Below are positions 47,891 to 59,260 of a stretch of 64,000 bases of DNA, piece by piece. A program made the position numbers and the translations under genes. The DNA comes from Xiphias gladius. Its lineage: Eukaryota; Chordata; Actinopteri; Istiophoriformes; Xiphiidae. The first letter of the stretch is position 1; each line of letters begins with the position of its first letter. The notes below the pieces were generated by a model that was not told the origin of the DNA, made no database searches, and saw nothing but the letters and a program-made list of their open reading frames with translations. Location: the NCBI RefSeq assembly GCF_016859285.1, contig NW_024401802.1, positions 96,001-160,000 of the forward strand, in the 5' to 3' direction.

Positions 47891-50800
47891 TGGTTTTACT
47901 TGAACGCCATAATCTGGCATTATACAGGTACAGTATGTCCCCATAAAAACATTATTCGCTAATGCAAAGTAGTGTCAAAGTAGTGGCATATGAACATATT
48001 TTGTAGGCTGCACTGTGAGGTGATGAGTATTGACTATCTCTCTGTCTCCGGCATTGCTCTTATAGCTTCTGGCAAAAGTCCAAAGCAATTCCTTGATATA
48101 TAAACAGATTTATTATGAACAACTATGGTGGACATATGGAAGAGAGTTTCATCTCATCCTAATGTCTACCAGTTCTATTCAGATACAACACAGTTATCTT
48201 TGCACTGCTGCAAGTCCAGGAAAGAGTTGCAAAGTTATTGCAAGTTTCTAAGGCTGTTTAAGTATATTAGTCAAAATTAGATGAGTAGCATCTTGTGCAG
48301 CAGGCAACTGGAAAGCAAGCTTTTGTGATTGTAGTCTAACACTGATTAAAGTATGAGCTGTTTCCATGAATCAAGAGTAAACAAAAAAACATTTAGGTGT
48401 TCAAAAAAAATGTACATTACTGAAGTTAGCAAGTAAAAAAAAAACAGCATTCAAAAATAGTAGTACCATGGGCCACTGGGATATTTCAAGAGTACAAATA
48501 TTAAAACATAGCGTTCAGATTAATGATATTTATAATAGTCATTTATGTTATTATTGTTATTGTCGTGAATCTGTTGTAACTATATAAAAATATGTTATCT
48601 GTTTCATCAGTGTAATAAAATCCCACCTCTCGTCAAATTATAACAAATCAAAGTGTTTTGCATATCTAGCATTAGCATTTAAGGTAGTATGGCACACCCC
48701 CTATTTAAAACATTCAAGGGTGGTAATCCAATTAATGCCTTGTTTACGAGAACCAATTACAACATGTTGTCCTTCAAATGTTTTCAAAGAGAGCTTTGGT
48801 TTGTTAAAACCATTTGAGAGCAGCACAGAACAAAAAGTCAACAGAAAAATACAAGTGAAACCAATGTCAGCTTTTTTTCCCAGATGGGAAAATCAGAAAG
48901 TTCAATCCTCACTGGTCCTACATCATCTAATGAGCACAAGCTAATAGTGTCTATTGTAACTACAGAACATCTATCACTAGTTACTGGGAGAAAGAGTGAT
49001 ACGAGAGACGAAGAGAGTGACAGTTTTAAAGGTTAGCAAATCTGTGTATAGACCACTACACTGGTATCAAAGACAGCACTCCTACATAAGGTCATTGGAT
49101 TTTCTTTTGTATACATTACTGAAATACATTAATGATCAACTGAAGATTATTGTAGAGGATGACAGGGAATGGAGAGAGAACTGGATGGATGTACAGGACA
49201 TAATATGATTATTGTTAGTTTTATAGATATTATTCATATAATCATTAACAACCACAAAAATATTGATACAAATCCTTCTTAGAAATGTAAACCATACAAG
49301 GGAACATACATGTTTCTCTTCTTAATTAACCATATACACATTTTTTTTCATTATTTGATTATTACTTGAAGTCCCCATTTTAGAAACAGTCCAGCATTCA
49401 GCTTCCCACTGTTTGTAAAAGTAATTTGTAAAATGTCTGTATCAGCATAGAGGGGAAGAAAAACAGGATATACATTTATCAATTCATAAACCATTCCAAA
49501 CTTTAAAAGAAAAATTGATGCTTTAGTTATAGCAAATTCCTATTTACATGAAATTATAGATAACATTCCTATTTTTCCTTTATGTTTTTTTGTAATGCTT
49601 GTATGAAAATGTGTGTGTATGTAGTGATGACGGATCAACCAGTGGTGGAGGCTATTTGGCAACTGTCAAAATTTAAAAATAGTAAAACAAAAATGTCCTG
49701 ACAGGTTAGACTGAGCAAAATTGAGCCATAAATAAAAACCCTTCACATCACTGAGTCCACCTCAAAGAGACAACTAATGTGCAAATAAAATCTGCTTTCA
49801 GCCTCACCGCTAATCACGGTGCAACAACTACACTTTGTTAGCCAGTTATTTTTCCTATTTTTTCCCATTTTTAAATGAGCTCTCACAGGGGACTGAGGTA
49901 ATAAGCAACACTTATCTGCTGCACTTCGTCCTCCTTGGAAAGAAACACAAGTTACCAGAAATATATTTCAGACTTGAAATATTGCCTTTTGTGTGACACC
50001 GGACATGTAAAGACAATTAGAGTGTATTAAACAAACATCATGCAAATATGAGGACACAACCAATCTGTCTAGTATTCCCAGAACCATCACGTGTGATTTG
50101 GATTGAATTCCTTTAATGCTACTAAACTCCAGAGTCACTGAGATATAGAGAATGAAAGAGGAACCTGTCAGCAGTGTGTCACAGAGCAAAGCTCCACAGA
50201 TGTTTGTGTGAAAACAACAACCGTGAATTGTCTTTTTCTAACCAGGTACAATGTAGCTCCTGACTTTGACAAATATGCTGGCATTGAATTAGCCACAGTT
50301 GAGAAGCAAAGACTATATATAGATCTGTCATGGGATTATTTTTTCGTCGGGCATTGTGCGATGGATGGGACTCTGGTAGCACAGTTGACATCCGCCCAAT
50401 CCAGTGTGATGTGGCCTCTTCACCTAATCAGCCATCACATCACAAAAATATGTCTGTGCCTCTCTATACAACTATATGAAATGACTGGGACTAAACTTAC
50501 AGTCATACACTTCGTCTGAAATCTGACATAGTATTAAAAGGATAGCTTTTTCTATTTTTTTTTCCCTACAACCAAACATTTATAAAACAGGACTGTGAAA
50601 ATATTGTAGTCCTCTTATTGCCAAAAATAGGTATGTTTAGTGACAACATTGCTAGAACCGAAGCTACTAAGTGTTATTGGTGTGTCTTGTGTTGTTTTGA
50701 TGGACCAATACTGTCTCCACTGAGCCACATTGGTTAACATCAGATGTCTTTGTATGTGCAAATTGACAACCTTTCAATCACTCAAAGACAAAGAAAGACA

Positions 50801-51100
50801 AGTGTCTATAGTGTCTCAGCAGACACACACACAAAATTTGCAGTGACATGTACATTGCTTTTTCACGCGACGATCAAAAGAAACAAATCTATACATAAAA
50901 TAATCAGAACTAAATACTCAAAAATAATTTTTCATTAATGATTTAAAATGCAAGACAAAAAAAGGTCATAATTCAAGAAAAGCAATTTAAATTGAGAAAA
51001 AAAATCATCAAAAGTAAAATCTAAACCAGCAAATCTCTACACAATGATACCGGACTACAGTACAGTCGGACGGATCTCAATAGCAGCTCAGGCTTTACAG
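47891..51100. other. Intergenic DNA, no gene recognised
   Basis: AT-rich sequence. Short plus-strand frames at 48720-48944 and 50208-50519 lack recognisable domains or convincing boundaries. Confidence 0.4.
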
Positions 51101-51104
51101 TAGA

Positions 51105-51385
51105 GCAGGCTGTCATCTTTTCTTCTGCGATGATTTTGGGCTTTTGTTTTCGAGCTGTTCTTCATCTGGCGCCACCTCCACCCTGGTTCCCTGCATGGAT
51201 GCTGTAGTGGTTAGTGCTGGATGGCATCACCTGTACACAGAAGCAGTTTAGAAACTCTTGCCTGACTTCACCGGCTTCCTGATATATTCTGTTGGCAGCA
51301 CAGACACACGCAGCCAAAAGCCAGTCGGTATCAACAGCATTTTTCTCTGCTAGACCCAACATTGACTGGGTGTCTTTGTGGCGTG
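51105..51385 (-). other. Coding-like GC-richer segment, unassigned
   Basis: On the minus strand one frame reads MLGLAEKNAVDTDWLLAACV, CAANRIYQEAGEVRQEFLNC and on to GGGGAR and a stop. An overlapping frame reads MQGTRVEVAPDEEQLENKSP and KSSQKKR and a stop. Both look protein-like and cannot both be functional. Base composition stands out from its surroundings. No family is recognised; it could be a dead gene fragment. Confidence 0.2.
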
Positions 51386-51438
51386 TCTTAATTCACACAA
51401 CACAGGGTATCTGCAGGTTTCAGAGAGCTAACCTGGGC

Positions 51439-51496
51439 TTACTTTAAGACCAAATAATGTCAGATATGTATCTGACATTGTTTGGTCTTAAAGTAA
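51439..51496. repeat. Near-perfect 28-bp inverted repeat, 2-nt loop
   Basis: Arms 51439-51466 and 51469-51496 pair with one mismatch (core ACTTTAAGACCAAA). Confidence 0.95.
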
Positions 51497-51499
51497 CTA

Positions 51500-53780
51500 G
51501 ATCATGGTTCTGCTACTCCCTGTTACTGGTTGATTATAACACAATACCGACTCGCCCTACAACTAAACCATGATCAGTTGTATTTGCTGCTTTAAACATA
51601 TTTGACCAGTAACATAAAGAATGTTTATCAGGATATTTTTTCCTTAGCAAAACAATGACATAATTTTCTTTAGAAAATAATGTTATGTGAAAATGTCCTG
51701 AAGTACATTTTTATCATCAAAAGTAATCATTCATAAAAAAGTAGTCATTGAAGGTGTCAGTCTGTTGTTAGTTGGTGGGAAACGAGAGTGTGTTTCATTA
51801 ATACAGGTCTCAAAATTCCAGTTAAATGACAACCGAGTTATCGACCCCTGGGGGCAGCAAACCCACTTTGAGCAGCTACTCTGTCACAAAAGCAACAGAA
51901 ATATCAGTGCAACCAAACAATACTGTGGCCCGATAGGATTGATTACCTCACATTGTTTTAATAAAGAAGACAGTTAATGTTGTCTATCATAATAGAACTG
52001 AACTCATTACTGAATTACATCTCAAATGCCTGACAACGGTTTTTGTCTTCTACATCACATCCAGTACAAAAACTGCTACCAGAAAACTACTCTCAAGAGA
52101 GGTAATTACAGACTGTAAATACATGAATGACTATTGCTGAGAAAAAGCAAAATAGTTTGATAGCTAAGTGGTCTAAGAAAAGCTGGGAGTACTGTCATGT
52201 AACAGAACAAAAATACTATAGTGGTGTGTTCAGACTGAACGCAAAGTATTATTACAAGGAGGTTGCAATTGCAAAGTCAGTGGAAAGACATAAGTTTATC
52301 CAGGTAATATGAGATAAAGTGAAAATGTGTACTCGTAGGTTTCAAATGTTTCAACTGGAAACCAAACATGCATGCTTTCAAAGCTGTATGACTCTGCTGA
52401 ATGAAACACGATATCCACAGAACTTTCACAGACACATCTTATTCTAGACTAAAGAGTTGGAAATACAGACAGAACACCACAAGAAAAATATTCCGTCTGA
52501 GAAATTACATCATTTAATTTAGTTTCAGAATCTGCCGAAATACCATTAAAGAAATCTGTGATTTTATATTTGATGATATAAAATTTACTTCCAGTACATG
52601 GTGAAAAATTTTCAAGACTTCAATCTTTTAATGACCCACAGATACCCTGTCATATCCTTTTAGGGGTGTGAAATTTGAAACAACGTTAAGACACAGAGAT
52701 TCAAACAGCTTGTGCCACAGCTGACAGACTTTTGCATGCCAAAATCCTTCTGATAACTGTTCCGTCAGTTAAACGTATTAGTTCCTTTCAGTATCCGCTT
52801 CAACCATAAATCAATGCATTGTTGCCACTGTTTTATTTGCAATATTGGAATCTGGATTTATAGTTGGCTTCTATCCTCTTTTGACTGTACACAAATCAAA
52901 GAACTTGATTTCATGAAAGAAAAGAGGACATTAAAGGTACTCTTAGCACAAAGCTTCATGGGAGTTGCAAATATATGATTCTATGAACAGCTGATACATG
53001 CCTGGGAAACAAAAGCAGCAAGCTTTGGTATGATGTATTGGTGTCCAGCATGCAAAGATGCTCATGCTGCAACTGCCGGAGTGTGTTCCAGTGTTGATAT
53101 GATGGCTTAGTGAGAAACATACGCACTAAAGACTAAATTTGTCTTTGTGTTGCCTTCTCCCATGGGTTCCTGGATTTCCATACCACACTGTGGCTCCACA
53201 TACAGCTATTTGAGTTTAAAAAGTTTTCCACCATGATTCAGTATATACATTGAAATAGTGAAGACAAGCATAGTGAAATGCTTTGGTAGGATGCTATGAA
53301 GGGTGCAGCTCATTAAATTATTGTTATAGTTTAAAATTAAATGGATTGAAATGATATATTTGCTCTTAATTTTTTACCCCTTGCAGGATTTGACAAAGAC
53401 ATGAAATTGTGTGAGATTACACTTATTACAATACTTAACAATCCTGGAAAGTTCATGGCAGCAATACTTTTCTCATCAGCTGGTAAACAGAACAAAAACA
53501 AACAACACAACAAACAAATAACAACCACAACAGAAGAGTGTGCTTCCAACTTTGTGCTATTAGTTTGTGTTTGGCCTGTTTCCCAGTTCGACTGCTATGC
53601 ACAGAGCCCTAAACTCAACGTCCTGCTGACTGCCAGCCAGGCCTTATCACATGATCAACATCAACGCTGGACCTCTCTAATGCTCTTATGAATAGGAGCA
53701 AATCCCTGCAGCCAGGTCACAATATCTGGTGGAAAGTCTGAAACTAAAGACTGGAGGTCCATTAATTGCCGTAGTGTCGG
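51500..53780. other. Intergenic DNA, no gene recognised
   Basis: No gene or named repeat recognised. It could include distal msi2 3' UTR, which is long in vertebrates, but nothing in the sequence shows this. Confidence 0.4.
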
Positions 53781-53804
53781 AATGACATGTTCAGCTATCA
53801 CACA

Positions 53805-54065
53805 TTGCTATAGTGTTTGGGTGTCCACATACTTCATTAGGATGTCCAAGTACTTTTGGCCATACAGTGAAGCACAATTAACCAATTGCTACAAGGGACA
53901 CGCCATATTCTACTTGGTGTGTGTGCTGGCAATGTGTTTGATTGGACACATTGTGTCCAATCAAATCAATCAGATAACCTTGGACTGCGCTCTCATCCGT
54001 TTTGCCAGAAGATTCTACATTGCTTTTTTTTTTTGGTGGAGCCCTCCTTGGTTGGGCTGACACTA
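53805..54065. mobile_element. Tc1-type terminal repeat and MITE-like debris
   Basis: GTGTCCACATACTTCATTAG and GTCCAAGTACTTTTGGCCAT are two degenerate copies of the outer Tc1/mariner-type terminal word. A 14-bp palindrome with a 1-base centre lies at 53937-53965. Confidence 0.5.
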
Positions 54066-54529
54066 TGCCAACTCACTGGTATCATTGAAGGGAGCCATCA
54101 TTTTTTACAACCTAATGTCAGTGATGGCTGGTTGGTTGTGGCACCTACATAGAGAGAGGTGAAACAGGTGGGATAGATCATGCATGTTTACACACTCAGA
54201 GATATTCCTTGGAAGCAGGTTAGAGGAGGCAGCTGACGAACACAGAGGTGCATGTCTGTCTTTCTCCTTTCACAGGTCACAATGGAGTTTGCAGATTTAA
54301 GTGCTGCAAATACATAAGGAAAATAGGCACACTGCATTGTGGGAAAAAAGAACAGAAAAAAGGAAGAGAAACAAAACTTCAAAAATTGGTAATCAAGAGG
54401 ATGGTATACCCTTTGGGTTTAAAGTACAGCACTAAGGGAAAAAGCCTGTGGAATGGCTATCCAATCTGCTGAGGCTAACACATCTTCAAATACAGTTAAA
54501 AGGAGATGGGACTTGTGTGTAAGAGAAAG

Positions 54530-54910
54530 AACACATACAGATGGGTGACAAATTAAAGGAAAAACAAAAGGTCTGAGTAAGGTGTTGGGACACCGCAAGC
54601 CACAAGAACAGCTTCAGTGCTCCTTGACATAGATTCTCCAAGTCTGCGGACTCTGCTGGAGGGATGGAGGGCCTTTCTTGCAAAAGATGTCCCCTCATTT
54701 TGTGTTTTGATGATGGTGGTGAAGAGTGCTGTCTTAACATGTCGGTCTGACATCTGGTGACTGTGAAGGCCACAGCACATGATTCACATCATTTCATACT
54801 TTTCAAACCATTCAGTGACCCCTCATGTCCTATGGATGGGGGCATTGTCATGCTGTTTCTCCGCTCACTTTTCAGGTTTTGTATTTCATTTGTCACCTCC
54901 CTACATGTGT
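54530..54910 (-). mobile_element. Tc1/mariner-type element, second copy
   Basis: On the minus strand it shares GTGGCCTTCACAGTCACCAG, CACCACCATCATCAAAACAC and following sequence with 22410-22560. The plus-strand end GGGTGACAAATTAAAGGAAA and the opposing TTTCATTTGTCACC near 54890 look like its two inverted ends. No intact transposase. Confidence 0.65.
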
Positions 54911-55033
54911 GACAGATAATCTTTATGATATCAGTAATGTTATTTTATAATTTCATAGTTTGTGTTCACAATTTGGGAACAGAAAAATCCTCTTTATGCA
55001 GCTGATAAAATCAATATCGAAGTCAAAATTTTC

Positions 55034-55498
55034 AGATACATTGTGACCCCAGCCCAACCCAAGTACCCCTCAGCGAGCTGCTCTCAAACACTCAACAACT
55101 GAAGTTAAAGCTTGAAGGCTACCATGAGCATTTTCCATGATGTATAAAGACAAGAGGGGCTTTGTCAGCATGAGTATGCTTTTGTCAGGTAAAGTCTGCT
55201 TAATTTACTTTTTCAGTATTTCATGTCTTCATCAAAATGAGATCAGATTTAATAACAAATATATAGATACATTGTGACCCCAGCCCAACCCAAGTACCCC
55301 TCAGCGAGCTGCTCTCAAACACTCAACAACTGAAGTTAAAGCTTGAAGGCTACCATGAGCATTTTCCATGATGTATAAAGACAAGAGGGGCTTTGTCAGC
55401 ATGAGTATGCTTTTGTCAGGTAAAGTCTGTCTTAATTTACTTTTTCAGTATTTCATGTCTTCATCAAAATGAGTTCAGATTTAATAACAAATATATAG
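55034..55498. repeat. Recent tandem duplication, unit about 231 bp
   Basis: Copy 1 (55034-55264) and copy 2 (55265-55496) are nearly identical. I see one single-base insertion (GTCTGCTT vs GTCTGTCTT) and one substitution (GAGATCAG vs GAGTTCAG). Both start AGATACATTGTGACCCCAGC. Confidence 0.97.
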
Positions 55499-55892
55499 CT
55501 CTGTTTTCATCATTAAATTTTATACATTTTATAACTTTTAAAATGGCAGTATGGGTTTGAAGACCACACAGATTCCCAAGCACAGTTTGAGTGCCTGGTA
55601 CATTAAAATAATTATTTTAAGTATGAGCCTCAAGTAAAACATAATGAAAAAGCTACATTTATAGTTTTTGGAACCACATGACTGCTGGCCCCCCCACCCC
55701 ACCCCAGAATTCCAAATTAAATGGAAAAAGCAACAGTGGGTCAGAGTTTGAAGAATTTATGCATGCATACATGAGTCAAATACTGACGTTCCAATGTAAA
55801 AAAGGGTGTCTCAGATAAAATCCAATGGAAATCAACTTAGTGACAACTTTTCAAAGGGCTTGCCATTTTTGTGAATATACTATATAAACTCA

Positions 55893-57147
55893 AGACCGGA
55901 AGTATTTGGGCAGTTCCACATCATTTGTGCTTCAGGTTCTGAGCTTCAGCACATTCACTTTGAAATAAAATAACAGATACTACATTAAAGTGTCAAGTCT
56001 AAGCTTTAGGCTCAGCAAGTCAATATAGAAAGAACCGTGTGGGAGATCTTCCCTGGTGATGCTCTCCCAGAGCTTCACTGTAGCCTCCTTTAGCTCTTGC
56101 TGTTGTGGGGTCTCTTTTCCTTTAGTCTGGTCTTCAACAAGTGGACTGTTGCTCAGTCAGACTGAGATCAGGTGACTGATTTGGCCAGTTCAGGATATTC
56201 CACCTCTTCACCCCACCATCCTGCTGAATGATGAAATGTTATCCAATGAGTTTTGATACAATTGACTGATTCTGAGCTCAAAGAATGCTCCTGTAAACCT
56301 CTGCATTCATCCTGTTGCTACCAACAGCAGTGAAATCATCAATAAATGCCAGTGTGCCAGTTCCATTGGCAGCCATACATTCCCAAGGTTTAACAGAACT
56401 TTTCTCTTTCCATTGTTTTGACAAAGGTTGATTTTTGTTTCATCAGTCCATAGAAACTTGTTGCAGAACTCTACCGGTTTCTTTTTCTGTGTTTTTATGA
56501 AATGCAGCATGGCCTTTCTGTTTTTGAGGTTTTCCAGGGGTTTGCATCTTGTGGTAAATCCTCTGCAGTTCTAGTCATGAAGTCTTCCCTTGATCCTTGA
56601 CAAGAAAACATATCCGCCTACATCCTGTAGAGTGTCCTTTACTTGCTGTGGAGTAATAAAGGGGTTTTTATTCACCATGCGAATGATTTTTGCTCATCAG
56701 TTTACCAGTTTGTATGCCAATTTCTAGTTTTCCTGTACACACCTGCTTTTTGAGCCTCATTATAATCTTCTCCACTTTCATGGTCACCTCTTCACTCCTC
56801 ATATTGACAGACAACTCCACCTCAGTCTAAATGGCAACTCTCAACTGAATCAGTTCTGAGCAAAATCTGAGTTTTTTTGTGCATGAACTAATTTTGAAAT
56901 GACACAAGGCCCCCCTAAGAAACATTTAGTTGCTACGTGTCCAGATACTTTTGAACCACTGAATTTGGGCACGACGTATTTAAAGGGCTATATCTCCTAC
57001 ACAATTCTTTCTACATTGAACCTACTCAAATTAAAGCTGAGTCTTGTCTCTTTAATATAGTATCCATTATTTTATTTAAATTAATTAAATTGAATGTGCT
57101 GAAGCTCAGAGCCTGAAGGTGAAAAGATGTGGAACTGCTTTGTCTTG
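55893..57147 (-). mobile_element. Tc1-like transposon with long inverted repeats, dead transposase
   Basis: Left and right ends are inverted copies over about 150 bases (shared CTGAGCTTCAGCACATTCA, ACATTAAAG/ATATTAAAG words and AGAAAGAA), as in Tc1 elements with long terminal repeats. Inside, on the minus strand, FLWTDETKINLCQNNGKRKV at about 56390-56450 is the block with the second part of the Tc1 catalytic region ('LWSDETKINLFG'). The frame stops repeatedly, so it cannot make transposase. Its right end lies about 220 bases beyond the msi2 stop codon. Confidence 0.8.
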
Positions 57148-57366
57148 ACTTTAGCTGTGCTAGCACAAACCCTGTGAATAGCTGTGTCAGCTTATTGGGG
57201 GACAGTGTCCACAGTATATCTTGTATGATGGGAGCAGAAATGAAAAAGAATGTAAAATGTGTAAAAGGGATACAAGAACAATACGTTTGTATGGGCAGAT
57301 AGGGTTGTGATATAGAAATATCATATAATACCTCAAATGAGATGGCAACCAGTCACCTGCTAGCTT
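57148..57366 (-). other. msi2: Proximal msi2 3' UTR
   Basis: This is the sequence between the msi2 stop and the Tc1-like element. Vertebrate MSI2 has a long 3' UTR, so this is inferred to be transcribed. The UTR end is not visible and would have to lie in or beyond the transposon. Confidence 0.5.
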
Positions 57367-57408
57367 TCAATGGTATCCATTTGTAAAAGCTGTTGCAATC
57401 AATGGGCC
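57367..57408 (-). CDS. msi2: Musashi-2, last coding exon
   Basis: On the minus strand the acceptor TGTACATTTTAG is followed by GPLIATAFTNGYH and TGA, the C-terminus I recall for vertebrate Musashi-2, residue for residue. It is in phase 0, matching the donor of the exon at 62089-62243 across an intron of 4680 bases. Musashi-2 binds UAG-containing RNA through two N-terminal RRM domains (outside this window) and regulates translation of target mRNAs. This exon supplies only the last 13 residues. The paralogue msi1 has a different C-terminus, hence the msi2 assignment. The fish a/b copy cannot be told. Confidence 0.95.
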   Translation of the reverse strand, partial: GPLIATAFTNGYH

Positions 57409-58103
57409 CTAAAATGTACAATTAGTAACTGTGTCAGTATGCACTTCTTGGAAAAAGAGCAGCGAAATACTGGTGAGTGTAGTTTATTCATAGGATGTGA
57501 TGCCAGCATGAATGGAAATTTATGTCTCTTACGTTAGCAGGAAGGATAATATGTACATCACAGTTTGGTTCCAAAATTTAGATTTCTGAAATTACAGGTT
57601 GGTATCTATGAAGGTTTGAACTGAACTGTAATAATTTTGACCCATAATCTGTATCACAAGCATTTTTACTATGACCATGTAATTTGTGTTTCTTTGGTTT
57701 CTTAAATTAAAACTAAGAAAATACATTAATATCAAATTTTAAATGATATAAAATTCTGTTGTTTTTATTATTGTATTTACAAACAATGACTAACTGAAAA
57801 ATCTTCAGACTAATACTGTACTGTGCCCATGTAAGGCCTTAGTGGATAAAAACTAGTGGTTTTCTCCCTCAGCGTGACCTATAATTAGTCAGACATGGCT
57901 GCTAGTAAAAACTAAATAGTGATGGATAATTCTTGAAGACAGAGATGTCTCTAATGCATGCTTAGTAAAATTTAAAAAAACAAAACAAAACACAAAATTG
58001 ATATGACTTACAGTTACAAAATTCCATTAAAAATCGCAAATAACCTCCATCAAGATGCCAAGCCTTGACATCAGGAAATTCTTTTTTGAGGTCATCATCC
58101 AAT

Positions 58104-58138
58104 AAATTAACCTGATTGTCACACAATCAGGTTAATTT
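58104..58138. repeat. Perfect 16-bp inverted repeat, 3-nt loop
   Basis: AAATTAACCTGATTGT at 58104-58119 pairs exactly with 58123-58138. It lies in the last intron of msi2. Confidence 0.9.
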
Positions 58139-58802
58139 CTGTTCAGAAACACAGATTAACATGTCTACAAACAATACAGATTAGAGATCAATGTGTCTGT
58201 TTGCGTAGGATTCTGTTATTTACTGTAGGGAAATTTTTTACACTTAGATCTTAGGATCTGCTTGTGAGGTTTATCGCATTCATGCTAACACGCATTAATC
58301 AAATAATCAAAAATCACAGGATATGCTAAACAGTAATTATGCACAGATGACAGTAGCTTGTTGCATTCACCAAACGGAAGAAAAAAAATCTGTTTTACTA
58401 TTTTCATACACATGTATCATAATATATCATAATTACACCTTTGCAAGTCTTAATTATGAATTTTTTGTCTCGTAAAGGATAAAGCCGACGATTCTATATT
58501 TTTCTATTTGTCATCTATTCCCATACAAAATCAAAACCAACACTAAATGTATTCTACTAACAAGCACTGTGTGTGTATCAAAGCCTGATATATCTTATTT
58601 TTCTGAGCAACATTTGTACACTGGGTGACATGTTCCTTCATTATCATGAACACACACTCTGTAGATTGTTTTGATTCAATCCCACATACATCATCCTACT
58701 GTTAGAAATACCTACTAGTGCACCAAATATGGATTAATCCACCACTGAAAATAGTCCCTAACTAATGCATGATTTCCTCGTTTGAGCAACTTTTGTTAAA
58801 AA

Positions 58803-59260
58803 CTAGGGCTGACCCGAATGCCTCGAAGCTTCAAAGCTACCACTGTTGCGATGGTTAATCATCATCCAAATCAGTATTCCAATGCTGCAATTATTTTATA
58901 AATTTTATTATCTATGCATTACCACAAAAATCCCAAATAGGCCATGAAATAATAAATTGTAACCAAACATTATTTATTATGCATCTACATTAATTATTAT
59001 TAGTTTTTCTCAGACAAGGACATTTAGTCTTAGTGATAGTTTTGTGCGTCACAGCTCTCATCTAACGTTACCAGCACTGACACTGGGACAGTGACACGGC
59101 TTACAAGTTACATCTACACTAGCAAGATGTCGAAAAGTCAAGCATACGGAAGAACTTCCAACTTTGCAAAGATGATCTGCAAAAAGTTCAGTGCCAGATA
59201 TGCCAAAGAGAACTGGCATATAACAAATCTAAGACTTTGGCAAATGACCTGAGAACTGTA
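58803..59260 (+). mobile_element. hAT element 5' end with BED zinc-finger exon remnant
   Basis: It begins with TAGGGCTGACCCGAATG, a hAT-type terminal word. At 59127-59257 the sequence, allowing one frameshift, reads LCKDDLQKVQCQICQRELAY and NKSKTLANDLRT. This is the BED-finger start of fish hAT transposases, with the Cys pair intact but the usual His of 'RHLRT' lost. GTAAGT follows as an exon donor. It is inserted in the last msi2 intron, opposite to msi2. Confidence 0.7.

Noticed and set aside
50208..50519. 103-codon plus-strand frame after an acceptor-like TTTCTAACCAG
   Set aside because: No family match, mixed codon use and no donor or partner exon.
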